Source: Folioceros fuciformis
Taxonomy: Eukaryota; Anthocerotophyta; Anthocerotopsida; Anthocerotales
Length of the DNA stretch: 25,646 nt
Assembly (NCBI GenBank): GCA_049999805.1
Contig: JBNGIO010006314.1
Span: forward strand, 562,957-588,602
Reading direction: 5' to 3'
The notes beneath the pieces were generated by a model, which was given only the letters and a program-made list of their open reading frames with translations, ran no database searches and was not told where the DNA came from. Made by a program: the position numbers and the translations under genes. Position 1 is the stretch's first letter. Each line of letters begins with the position of its first letter. Below are positions 8,229 to 17,495 of this stretch, piece by piece.

Positions 8229-9357
8229 TGCGTAAAACGAGCATAGGCGAGAGCATACAGAACTTTGATAATTGGAATGAATGATAATCTCAATGACAAA
8301 AACGTTTAAATACTATCCATGTGTCTATTGACCGGACAACCCTAAGTCCACGTAACCTGAATATAATCAACTGTGCGTTAGGTTTAACTTCTAAGCTAAT
8401 AGAAGCGAATGAGCGAGTGTGTGAACCGAGACGAGAAGAAGTGAGATCGTAGTGTCTGTAGAGCGGGAGACGAATCCACCGACTGCGGAGTGGAAGGAGT
8501 ATCTCACCTTCCCTTATTTTCCGAGCTGCTAACCGCGAATGGGTGTGCTGTGAAGACTGAGTGTCTGAGAGAGTGTTAAGGCTATGACGAAGTCGCTAAA
8601 GGATTCCCGGAGGAATTGTGAGTGCTGGAAATATTGTCCAAAGTGTATGGTATGAGAGACTACTGAGAATTACTTAAGAAATCGTGGATATTGCTGAAAG
8701 TGGAAGTGAGTTGTGAGGGGCGACTGTACGCCGGAGTTGGCGTGAAGCGCTATGTGGGTGTGAAGGGTAATGAGGGGACGCCGCGGAGTCGGACAGTCCA
8801 AGTGTGCATCTGGGGTCCTGAGGAGAGATTAATAACCCCGACCCGTGGTTCCGGGAAATCTGGGTCGGAACCCGTGCGCAGAAGCCCGTAGTGGTACCCT
8901 TGACATCAAGAGCCAGTTAGGATTGTGGGTGGGATCCACCACAGTAGTGGAATCCACTATCGGTTGTGGAGACCCCAACCGGTCGTAGAGGGGCCAGTGG
9001 TCGTAGAGACCCCTACCTCAGTTGTGCGGTAGTGACTAGAGCTGTAGAGCAAGCCTGGTGTAGCTAGACTAGCTAAGGGGTAGTGGTAGTTGAACTTGTA
9101 AGTAGTAGGGCTGGTGGTAGGTAAAGCCTGACCTAGGTAAGAGTCAATATTAGAAGAAACCTGTGTTACTTGGAACAAATCATTCCCTTGGGATCGAATC
9201 CCACAGCTACAACGACATAGAGGATTTGTGTGGACCTCGCAGTGTCCTCGGACACAATATTTTCCTTCACACCTTGGGATCGAATATCATGGCTACAGCG
9301 ACATAGAAGGTTCGTGTGGACCTCACGGTGCTCCCGGGCACAACATTTTACTCCACA
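8229..9357 (-). repeat. 5' LTR of the copia element
   Basis: On the minus strand it begins TGTGGAGTAAAATG at 9357 and ends TTTTACGCA at 8229, directly before the primer-binding site. Length is 1129 bp, including an extra 86-bp terminal copy. A TATA-like AGTATTTAAACG lies about 75 bp from the inner end. It contains tight palindromes near 8928-8959 and near its outer end. Short blocks, for example 8468-8523, match 5071-5123 in the nested element, and the outer 86 bp matches 5992-6079 there. The matching 3' LTR should lie beyond position 1. Confidence 0.75.
9186..9357 (-). repeat. tandem 86-bp duplication of the LTR outer end
   Basis: Units 9186-9271 and 9272-9357 are both 86 bp, start CCTTGGGATCGAAT and end ...CACA on the plus strand, and are about 79% identical by eye. 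A third, single copy is 5992-6079 at the end of the nested element. The divergence means the duplication is old. A nested insertion sharing the same terminus, later mostly deleted, is a less likely alternative. Confidence 0.75.
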
Positions 9358-10413
9358 ACAACACAAAGGACCTATCCAAGGGATAGGGTCTCCAAGCCTA
9401 TAGACAATGGATGACAACAGTCATCTCCTTCTCATACGTGGGATACTTCCTCTCATAAGGATGCGACTTCCTTGACTCAAAAGCTAATGGCTTTTGGTCT
9501 TGCATCAAAACTCCACCTATAGCCACATTTGAGGCATCACAATACACTTGCACATCTCTCTTGGGGTCATACATTCCCAACACCGGATTAGTACTCATTT
9601 TCTTCTTCAAGTATTCAAAGGTTGCTTAGCACTTAGCCATCTCCAAGCTTTTGCTATCTTCAAGAAGTTAGTTATGGAAAAGCCTCCTGTACACAAAAGC
9701 CAAACCCATAAAGCTTCACACCTCATGAATGTTTCAAGGGGGCTGCCAATCTTAAATGGCCTTAACTTTATCAAGATCCATTATGATGCCCTCGACAGAG
9801 ACAATGAAATCTAAGAATGGAATTTCTATCTTGATAAAATCACACTTTTTGATTGCCAAGAACAAGGAATTCTCTCTTAGTCTCTATACCACTTTCCTTA
9901 AGTGTTCAAAATGCTCCTCCAAGGTATGACTATAGATCAAAATGTCATCTAGATAGATTACAATACTCTTGTCCACCAGATGTATGAATATAGTATTCAT
10001 AAGAGTCTAAAATGTAGCAGGTGCATTAGTAAGTTCAAATGGCATGACAAGAAACTCAAAATATCAATACCTTGCTCTACATGTTGTTTTGTACTCATGC
10101 CCCTTAGCAATCTTGATATGATAGTACCCTACCATCAAGTTCCAGCTTGGTGAAATACTTGGCACTGTTCAGCCTATCAAACATATCATCCATTCTTGGC
10201 AAAGATATGCATTCTTGATTGTAATATGGTTCAAAGCTCTGTAATCTAGACATAGTCTAAGTCCTTCATTCTCTTTGCGCATGAATAGTACAAGCGCACC
10301 AAAAGGAGACTTAGAAACTTTGACATATCCCGTTGCCAACAGGTTGTCGCTTGAGTTCTTGCAACTTATCATGTGACAATCTAATGAGGCTCTTAAAGGA
10401 GGCATACTCCCGG

Positions 10414-10488
10414 GCTTCAACTCAATTTCACGATCCAAGCTTCAACTCAAGTTCACGATCCAAGCTTCAACTCAATTTCACGAACCAA
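10414..10488. repeat. three 25-bp tandem units in the gypsy relic
   Basis: Units start at 10414, 10439 and 10464 (GCTTCAACTCAATTTCACGA and near copies). They repeat the codons for the segment just before the RT core. A slippage product in dead DNA or an assembly effect is possible, since the gap is 94 bp away. Confidence 0.8.
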
Positions 10489-10518
10489 TGGTGGCCAATC
10501 ATATGGCATCAAGTCCTT

Positions 10519-10689
10519 GAACTCATCTAGTATAACTTCAAAGCAGTAGGTGCTTGGACTACGCCTTGAGAGCATGTATTGNNNNNNNNNNAGTAGGTGC
10601 TTGGACTACGCCTTGAGAGCATGTATTGAACTCATCTAGTATAACTTCAAAGCACTAGGTGCTTGGACTACGCCTTGAGAGCATGTATT
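10519..10689. repeat. duplicated 62-bp sequence around an assembly gap
   Basis: 10519-10580 and 10628-10689 are nearly identical (one base differs). The last 37 bases before the gap (10545-10581) are identical to the first 37 after it (10592-10628). This is what unmerged overlapping contig ends look like, so at least part of the duplication is probably artificial. Confidence 0.8.
10582..10591. other. assembly gap (10 N)
   Basis: Ten undetermined bases. The identical 37-base flanks suggest an arbitrary-length placeholder joining overlapping contigs rather than a true gap of 10 bases. Confidence 0.95.
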
Positions 10690-10690
10690 G

Positions 10691-11252
10691 CTTGTCGCAT
10701 GAGAGATGTGTTGTGAAGGAGATCAAGAGAAGGGAGAACTAAGCTCGTAACTTAGGCAAAGATGCAAAAGTTCTATCGCTACATGTTCTCTCTAACTTTC
10801 GTGAGGGGTAGAGTGCAACGCAAGGATCGTACACAAAGTTTATACGTGTGGGATTAAGCATCCTGCGTTCACATTCGGAATCAAAGATTCCCCAAGTAGC
10901 TATGTCTATTATGCTACTAGTTGTTAGTCGGGAAATCGGTTCTTAGTACGTACAAATAACTTGGTTTTTCTTCTTCGTGCGCGTCCTTGCGCAAAACGAC
11001 TCCTCCGCCGTAGGTTCGCTTCGCAGGTCACGATCTCCTTCAAATCAAGGCAGTTGGGTTAAGTAGTGAGCGTACTGCTTGGCTGTGGCGTCAGCAATTG
11101 CTCTTGAACCATAGGATGAGGCCATCCTATCACCACAGGAATGGACCCCTCATCCCACCACACGCGCCTGATGTCTACCGATTCCAAATCGTCTCACCTC
11201 CTACCTCCACGGTGATTAATAGGGTACCCACAACGTAATCCGTCCAGAGGCC
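10691..11252. other. intergenic stretch, no gene seen
   Basis: It lies between the gypsy relic and the stop codon of the mitoferrin-type gene. The right part is probably that gene's 3' untranslated region and downstream flank (minus strand). No coding signal, repeat or clear polyadenylation signal was seen. Confidence 0.5.
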
Positions 11253-12409
11253 CTACGCTACGCCCTGCTTCTTGTTCCAGTGCTGGAGAAGGTCCTTGCT
11301 AGCCTCGTACGTCGACCAGCAGATGGCTGCGGCAGGGGTGTGGAACATCACACGTGGTCTCAAGCCCTTCCACAGCGCCCATGTACCTTCGTGTGCAACA
11401 ATCTTTCGAACAATGTCCAAAATTGATGTGCTGTGGAAACGCTCCGCACCACAAACTCCCTGCATTCGCACACCTGGTTTGTTACGACCAATGTCGTCAA
11501 GGGTCCACACATACCATTTCCGCAACTATCGCATAGTCGACACCCAGCTTCTGCGTCTATAACGGAGAGCGATCCAGTGCTGACACTCCAAATGACAGGT
11601 TAAAGCACGCAGTACAGTACCTGAGTTTGCAACCGAGTCTTCACAACATCCAAGGGCGTGGTCACAGCACTCGCAACGGCTCCAGCCACCCCACCAGCCG
11701 TCATATGTGTGAATAAAGTTTCTTCATCTGACCGAGAGACAACCTTCTTTGCTGCCTCATACGAGGCAAAATGCACAGCCGTGAACGGGATGTTCATCAT
11801 CACTGTCGTCCTGTAAGATGCATAGAAAGCCCCAATACCCTCCTGCTTCAACATCTGTCTCACACAGTCTACAAGACCCCTGTAAGGACTTTGCTTCAGC
11901 TGCAACCTTTGCTTTACAACATCCATGGGCGTCAGAACTGCATCACTGGCCGTGGTTGCAACCGCCCCTGCGAATGCATGGGCCAAGGGATGATGGCCCT
12001 CCCTGTTACCTCCAAACTTCTCCTTGCACACCTCATACACTGAAAAGTAGACAGCATGTGCTGGTCCAGCTCCTAGTCCCATTGCCCCAATTCCTCTGTA
12101 CAACCCTGAAGCACCCTCACTCTTCAGTATGGAAGAAAAAGCTCTCGACACTTGAGTTTTAGCACCAGGAGCGGACAAAACTTGCATGCGTGTCTTAACT
12201 GTGTCTACAGGGAACATGGCCATGTGTTCCACCATTCCAGCCACAGATCCAGCGAGCATGTGCTGTTTAAACGTTACGTCATACGAAACTGGCTCTCTAC
12301 GTATCTCACGGGACTGCTCGTCGTTATCCTTCACTGCAAAACCTTCGTCTCCCGTATAACATTTCTGCCAACCGTTTGCCCCATTGTCCTTCAGCGCATC
12401 ACTTTTCAT
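11253..12409 (-). CDS. mitoferrin-type mitochondrial iron carrier (two exons)
   Basis: Exon 1 is 12409-11621 (263 codons) and exon 2 is 11459-11253 (68 residues plus TAG), giving 331 residues, normal for the family. The 161-bp intron begins GTACTG after CAG and ends ATGCAG; it is phase 0. Three carrier repeats carry the signatures PVDTVK (residues 67-72), PMDVVK (161-166) and PLDVVK (252-257). Mitoferrin-type contact motifs are GAGPAHAVYFSVYE (about 114-126), MNIPFTAVHFASYE (about 205-218) and TPAAAICWSTYE in exon 2. Mitoferrins move ferrous iron across the inner mitochondrial membrane for haem and Fe-S cluster synthesis. The ATG at 12409 is the first in this open frame, but the frame is open upstream to an AG (WQKWYKHE), so a 5' exon may exist. 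Apparently intact. Confidence 0.88.
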
Positions 12410-12454
12410 TTCATGTTTATACCATTTCTGCCAACAAAGCTCAAGTGAGTGAGC

Positions 12455-12889
12455 TTATACACAAGACGAGAACCGCCACAACTCACGAAGACACCTAAAC
12501 AGCAAGCCACACACCAGAAGCCCAAACTCGGAGAACCTCTGGGATACCTGGCCTACCCAGTAACCACCAAGGAAGAGATGCATCTCCTTCATCGATGCTT
12601 CCTGCGGGTCTGTTCCCACCTGCTGCAAACGCCTTTCCATGTCAAACCAATGAATGAATCACCTTTCATTCCCTAGCATGAACAACTTTAACCTACTACG
12701 ATTTCGGACTTGGTAGCCAGAAGCAATCACCTTAGTGTCATCATCAGCATCCTTGACATCTTCAACAGGGGAGCCCTTCTTTGCTATCAAATTTGTGCTT
12801 TCTTTCGCTGCTCTACCCTCCTGGCCAGTTGCCTTGTCCGTTGTGTCGATGAGAGACTTTCCCGAACCATTCGCACCCAGGGAACCCAT
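12455..12889 (-). other. possible 5' exon(s) or untranslated leader of the mitoferrin-type gene
   Basis: On the minus strand an ATG at 12889 opens a 76-codon, hydrophilic, coding-looking frame (MGSLGANGSGKSLID ...) ending at 12659. A second short open stretch follows at 12640-12455. Neither matches a family I recognise. Candidate donor sites exist but no clean GT-AG pairing that keeps the frame into exon 1 could be decided by eye. If spliced in, they would add a charged N-terminal extension. They could equally be 5' untranslated sequence or a separate small gene. Confidence 0.25.
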
Positions 12890-12899
12890 CTATTCGTAA

Positions 12900-13840
12900 G
12901 AACAACGTTAACAACATTCGCTGCTGGTCATACTAAGATGGGGCTCACCTCGTCGCTATTCTCTGGGCCTGAGCAATCTTCCACTCCTACAAAGCTTGCT
13001 GGATGTGCGATAATCGGTCGCTAGCAATCAGCCTTCAAATAGGGGAATCAACCATTGTGACCCCATACTCGTCTCTCCATTCTCCTACGAGGCCCCGAGC
13101 CAGGAGTCCGCCCGTCCCTCACCTATCTGGCCCTCCAACAGAGATGAGTGAAGGCGCCCTGAACAATTCGCCGCTAGCGATGAACAAGGCAACGCTTCAA
13201 CCCCTGTTGAAGGGTGTTGAGGGTACCACTTCCTTCATGCGCAAATAGCATACGCAATTCCTCTGTAACGCCACCACCTCTGCAACGCCACCACAGACAT
13301 CAAGCGCAAGGCTGAACAGACGTCGTGTAGGACTCATGCTGGTGCTACAAGAACCCAGATCATCTGGCTAGAGGGCAGGCTCTGACTGGGCTGGACTACT
13401 GCAATGCAGCAAACAAGTAAAACCCTCGCCGATGCATTCTACACACAGATGTCAGGAGGACAAGGACAGCAATCCACGCATGCAAGCTTTGCACGCAGAA
13501 TTGGAGTGGTATCCAACTAGGACAAGCATTACACCGGAGCAGCTGGAGAGGCAGCGCGGCATCAAGCACCCAAGGAGACCAAGCGCAGAGGCCAGAGACA
13601 GGCGTAGGCAGTGAGTCTGAAGCCATATTGGGGAACGAGTAGATTACAGTGTATACCTGGGGCGCCGTGCTGCGCCCACATGCATCCAGCCACTGCTACC
13701 GAGGCGTTCCACGGCCGCATTCTTATGCCTCTGCCACGCCCAAGTATCACGACAGCTTAACCGGTAACATCCCCGGAACTCCGGTGATCAGCCGGTGTCC
13801 GGGTATTTCAAGGAGCGTCCTTTCCTACTGGAAGCCGTTC
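12900..13840. other. intergenic stretch, no convincing gene
   Basis: It contains only short open frames on both strands, without family motifs, coherent codon use or splice structure. It separates the upstream side of the mitoferrin-type gene from the 3' end of the decayed CTL copy. Promoter elements of the mitoferrin gene may be here but none is distinct. Confidence 0.45.
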
Positions 13841-16010
13841 TCACTGACCAGGGTTGGCTGGCTGGATTGCTGGAAATAACTCACAAGCTACCCGATGTAC
13901 TTCAGGTTTGGAGGTGGTGACCAATTCCAAGTCCGCCGCATACACAGACAATGTGGATTGCTTGCTGCAGAAAGGATGCGCAAAAACTGAACGAGCAATA
14001 GAAATGGCGCCACCAGCAGTTGCATCCAAACTGCCGGAGGGAAGTGGTATCTTGATTCTTGAGAAGAGAAAGGATAACAAACGCCGTGTGTACAAGGAAG
14101 GGAATTCCGGTTAGGCAAGCGGATGACGTGCAGCCGTCCTTCGAAATGCATACAGCACAGGGTTCTTGTTCTTCACTCGGGACTTACCATCACCAACGCG
14201 CACCGAAGTATGGGGCCCAAAGCTACGAGCCAAGGAAACTTATGGCGCAAGGACATCCCTGTCTAGGAGATCCACTGCCAGCGTATTAAAGCAGTTAAGG
14301 TCCTCTACTGAAATGGGTGCAAAGCTGATGCCAAAGTTCTGTATAGTTCGAGCTTTGCTGCTGGGGCTTGATCTTCGATGGAGTACCTTGAGGGCCCTGT
14401 CTCTGATGAGCAGAAATGGACGCAGGATCTGCAATAGCCCAGCAAGGCAGAGGGTGCCAAAGGATGTAGTGAATGCGAACCTGAAGAAACTAACATGACT
14501 TACTTCAGCGAGCAACCAAAGTCGTGGAGGTGGGCATACGAAGCAGCTGTGCCTAAGGATGCACTGACCCAAGAAACAAGAAACCAGCACTGCGTTCCAA
14601 GCATCCCCTACAGACAAGTTGAAAAGAGTAAAAAGAGAACACAGCTTCATTGCCAGTGTCACAAGCCTTCCATCAAGGCTCGGATAGTATGTTTAAGAGA
14701 TTTGCAGGCCTTCATCTTTGGCCAAGTACCACTGCCTAATGGCTCCACTCAAGGCAAATTTCTCAACCGCATGTAACACATAGACAGCTTATAGGATACA
14801 GACGCTGCTCAACAGGCAGAGACTGCAGAAGATATAACCGGCTTGTACTTCACCAAGCTGGACGCAACAATTTTTCTGGGATGGCAAGGACCCGCATACA
14901 TCTCCAGAAAGTAGTTTTGGATTAAGCACAGCGCTGTATGGTGACAATTGGATGAGGAGGACGACAACAAGTAAAAGCACAAGATATAGAAGAGTTAAAA
15001 CAACCGGAATAATGAGGAAGATCCCAGGATTTCCTGAACAGACATAAGCAGCTAAGGCGCTAAGCTTAACGCAGTACTCGTGCAGTATCCAGGACTCACT
15101 TGAAATGAGTAAGGTAGACTCCTTTCTGACACTTGCCAGGAGTAGAGAACAAAGAACCCCTACAATTCCAATACTGACAAAACGTAGTCTGCAGCTAGAA
15201 AGCACGCATGTGAGACTACTACCGGAGGACTGTAGGAGCATGGGTGAAGCCCCGCACTCTGCACTTAGCGATAGTAAGACCAGGCCACACAATACTAGAA
15301 GAGGAGCTGCACAGAGCAAAGAGTGACGCTTCCTAGAGTCTATGTGTGCGTCACCCATACAAAAGACATGCCAACTGGAATCCCGCCAATCACGACAAGC
15401 ACGAGAAACCCGAGGAGGATGAGGAGCAAAGGTAACCTCCATGGACTCCGGCCTAAAGTACCAGCGACGACGTTCGAGTTCCTTGCTTCAATCGTGTGAA
15501 CGGAGACACGTAACCGATTTGCAAGAGCGCGACAGCTAATAGGACAGATATCATCAGGACTCGACATCAAGGTGTTCCAGACGATTGAGTAGCCTTCTCC
15601 AGAGCTCCAAAGCGGTGTGTGGTGCAGGCCAAAGCCCGCTGTTGCAGAAATCAGAAGATGAAACCCCCATGCAAATCCTTATCTCGAAACGACCTCTGCC
15701 TCACGTCCAGAAGAGTGTCACGAAAATCGCGAGACAGTACCGGTGCCGAGGCTGATTGCAGAAATTCTGGCCCGTGCCTGGTCTTTCCTTCAATATCAGA
15801 ATGCTCCATACCCTCACGTATGCGCAAACAGTTTACCAGATCAAGAAACCCGAACACTGCAATACAAACCGAGAGCAGCAACCTGAAATCGAGCTCCCCA
15901 GCTCACCGTCTCCTCGAATTCCGTTCCTTCATCACCCCAAGTTTGCACTCCAGAATGAACTTGGACATGCCACCAACCGAAGTCCGGACACAAACTTCTC
16001 CTGGTACCTG
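13841..16010 (-). pseudogene. decayed choline-transporter-like (CTL/SLC44) paralogue
   Basis: Collinear segments match the intact CTL gene at 17496-19689. The first membrane segment is LLLSVCIAVFGFLDLV (about 15880). The next are GIPVGMSFVWV (about 15370), AVLNPKLLSGDVCG (about 14920), SGAIRQWYLA (about 14730) and SFGTLCLAGLL (about 14460). The last are ISFAPISVEDL (about 14310) and TTSKPEVHRVACELFP (about 13910). Damage includes stops at 15903-15905, 14789-14791 (inside a membrane segment) and 14240-14242, and a frameshift near 15350. The intron at 14503-14481 matches the position and phase of intron 1 in the intact gene but is only 23 nt. The intact gene's intron 2 appears absent here. Final exon ends TGA at 13841. 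Some stops might be avoided by unrecognised splicing, but a pseudogene is more likely. Confidence 0.65.
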
Positions 16011-16333
16011 TTGTCGTTGGATTAAAAGACACCAATCTTTTGTTCAACAGAGAACAAGATCCCATCCAACCGAGGGAGCCGAACAGCGTCCCCCACCGAG
16101 CCTGGGCTCACAATCTTGTTCCTCCATGCTCGGGCAGGAAATAGTGGGATAGTCTCGCTCCACTCAGCGGCTGGAGGGCTGAGGTGGCAGCAACGTCCTT
16201 TAGCGCGCATTTCTTGCGTCACGCTAACTTGAAATTCACAAGAGTGCGTGACAGTTATAGTAACATGGAGGAATTGCAATCCGCACTGCACCTCAGCGGT
16301 GTCTTCCACTTGCTTACATAAGTCAGAAGAAGC

Positions 16334-16983
16334 ATGATTTCAGGTAGGCTGATGGGAGCAATCGACAGAGATGACGGGCAATCGGGGATGGAACGGCTGG
16401 ATGAGACTCACAATGATTGCCGCGGCACTCTTCCTCCAACTCCACCAGCGGCACACACAATCGATTTCAGCTACTCCGCGCATGTCACACCTGACACTGA
16501 GGAAAATCCTTCTGGTTCCTACGTTCACTATCCAGTGGCAGGCCAGAAAGCCACCATGTTCGGGGCCGAGCGAGCGTTCGCGGCCCCGCTGACAGTCGAG
16601 GAGGATCGAGCCTCCACCGCCATCGGGTGGTGCCGAGAAAACGTTTTTCTTTGATAGTTTTGACGCACGCGGAGGCGTCGCGTCGAACTGTACTGGAGCT
16701 TATTCTTCATGGAAGCAAAAGGAGTGTCGTCTCTTTTCCTTTTGGCTTGCAGATCAAGGGCCGGAGTGGAATCTTCCTCCGTGCATTTCACTACGACAGT
16801 GAGAGTAGCTGGGAGCTGGCTGTAGCGAGAGGCACCAAGAGCTTTCGTGCCTGCGAAGCGTTCGTCGCGTTGAACACCGCGTTGCCTGTGACCGGTTCAA
16901 GTCTTAGTGGTTATCGCCTGGCCATGAAGCTTCGGTGCGACGACGAAGCGGACGGCTCTGGACTTTGGGATATTCGTGGCTGA
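16334..16983 (+). CDS. possible gene of unknown function (plus strand, 3' end best supported)
   Basis: The frame from about 16627 to the TGA at 16981-16983 looks coding (FGLQIKGRSGIFLRAFHYD, SFRACEAFVALNTALPVTG, GLWDIRG at the end). It is followed 50 bases later by AATAAA, as expected of a 3' end. Upstream, 16334-16651 is open in a different frame (MISGRLMGAIDRDDGQSG at its start). A short intron or frameshift near 16610-16660 would be needed to join them; TTTCTTTGATAG at about 16650-16661 is acceptor-like. I recognise no domain. It lies between the two head-to-head CTL copies. It might instead be an untranslated or promoter region of the intact CTL gene. Confidence 0.3.
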
Positions 16984-17032
16984 TGTGTAAAGTGTTTAGT
17001 GCGGGTTTTACAAACTGAAGCTGTGATTTGGC

Positions 17033-17038
17033 AATAAA
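17033..17038 (+). terminator. polyadenylation signal AATAAA
   Basis: Canonical AATAAA 50 bases after the stop codon at 16981-16983, in an A/T-rich context. It supports a plus-strand transcript ending near 17050-17060. Confidence 0.45.
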
Positions 17039-17495
17039 TCATGTGATCCTACTATTCTTCTGCGTTGCTGCGGGGAATGGCCGGCTGACTTGCTGCAGAA
17101 GTCCTCATCCTCGTTGTGTCCATTTTGTCGAAGAAGGTGCACGTCAATCAGCTCTTATACTTCGTTGGCTGCTGGGATAGTGAATTTCCACTCATCGCTG
17201 CTTGCTGGGGGGTGAAGCGTCTGGTGCTTGCAAGTCCTTGAGCTCAGTGGATGTGTGTGGTTTGGTATTTGGATGGGCATGGGGTGGTTTTGTTGGGGTA
17301 AGATCTGTCTTGGAGGGAGGTGAACCTATGGGCGCTCGATTTGCGTATTATGATCCATAAGGTGGTGACGGCGTGATGCCCGATGCTGATGAGCCCTTTG
17401 ATGTTCTTGCTAGGTGTGAAGACTTCCGTTCTTGATCGGTGGCTTGATGCGTTGCAGGAGCTTCTGTTGCTGATTCGTTGAAGGGGGAGCTCGTC
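17039..17495 (+). promoter_or_regulatory. upstream region of the intact CTL gene
   Basis: 457 bases between the AATAAA and the CTL start codon with no coding signal. They should hold the promoter and 5' untranslated region of the CTL gene. No distinct TATA box stands out. The ATG at 17496 has a favourable context (GTCATGG). Confidence 0.4.

Larger units (their letters stand above)
1..9357 (-). mobile_element. Ty1/copia LTR retrotransposon, decayed, 3' part outside window, with a second element nested in it
   Basis: Read on the minus strand, the parts occur in the normal copia order: 5' LTR (9357-8229), primer-binding site (8228-8217), long leader, gag (7055-6080), protease-like segment, GAG-pre-integrase and integrase (1465-1). 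Integrase ahead of the missing reverse transcriptase is the copia order, not the gypsy order. The outer LTR end abuts an RNase H reading frame of a gypsy element at 9358, so copia inserted into gypsy; the predicted target duplication on this side is ACAAC (9358-9362), but its partner lies outside the window. Nonsense codons in gag and pol and one frameshift show that the copy is dead. Confidence 0.88.
9358..10690 (-). pseudogene. Ty3/gypsy pol relic: reverse transcriptase and RNase H
   Basis: Minus strand, from about 10580: a gypsy pol N-terminal motif (ILDEFKDLMP), then [12 protein letters not shown] and [15 protein letters not shown] of reverse transcriptase. An intact YLDD polymerase motif lies at 9955-9944. 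RNase H (VYCDASNVAIGGVLMQ, then YERKYPTYEKEM) is at 9610-9400. RT before RNase H, with these motifs, is typical of gypsy. Stops accumulate in the same phase (for example at 9398-9400), so the copy is dead. It ends abruptly at 9358, where the copia LTR begins inside RNase H. The upstream end is confused by an assembly gap and duplicated sequence. Confidence 0.88.

Noticed and set aside
9186-9205. RNA polymerase III B-box or tRNA T-arm (GATTCGATCCC on the minus strand)
   Set aside because: It sits in an LTR tip with no A-box, acceptor stem or anticodon arm around it. The motif is better explained as part of the LTR palindrome.
8887-9271. A second nested LTR element inserted at CCTTG to explain the doubled LTR tip
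   Set aside because: No matching CCTTG-TG junction at the other end is visible, so a tandem duplication is the simpler reading.
12152-12448. Open frame on the plus strand opposite mitoferrin exon 1
   Set aside because: It is a shadow of the carrier coding sequence, whose three signature repeats on the minus strand leave no doubt about the real frame.
14495-14776. Plus-strand open frame of 93 codons
   Set aside because: It lies opposite conserved CTL segments of the decayed paralogue and lacks motifs of its own.
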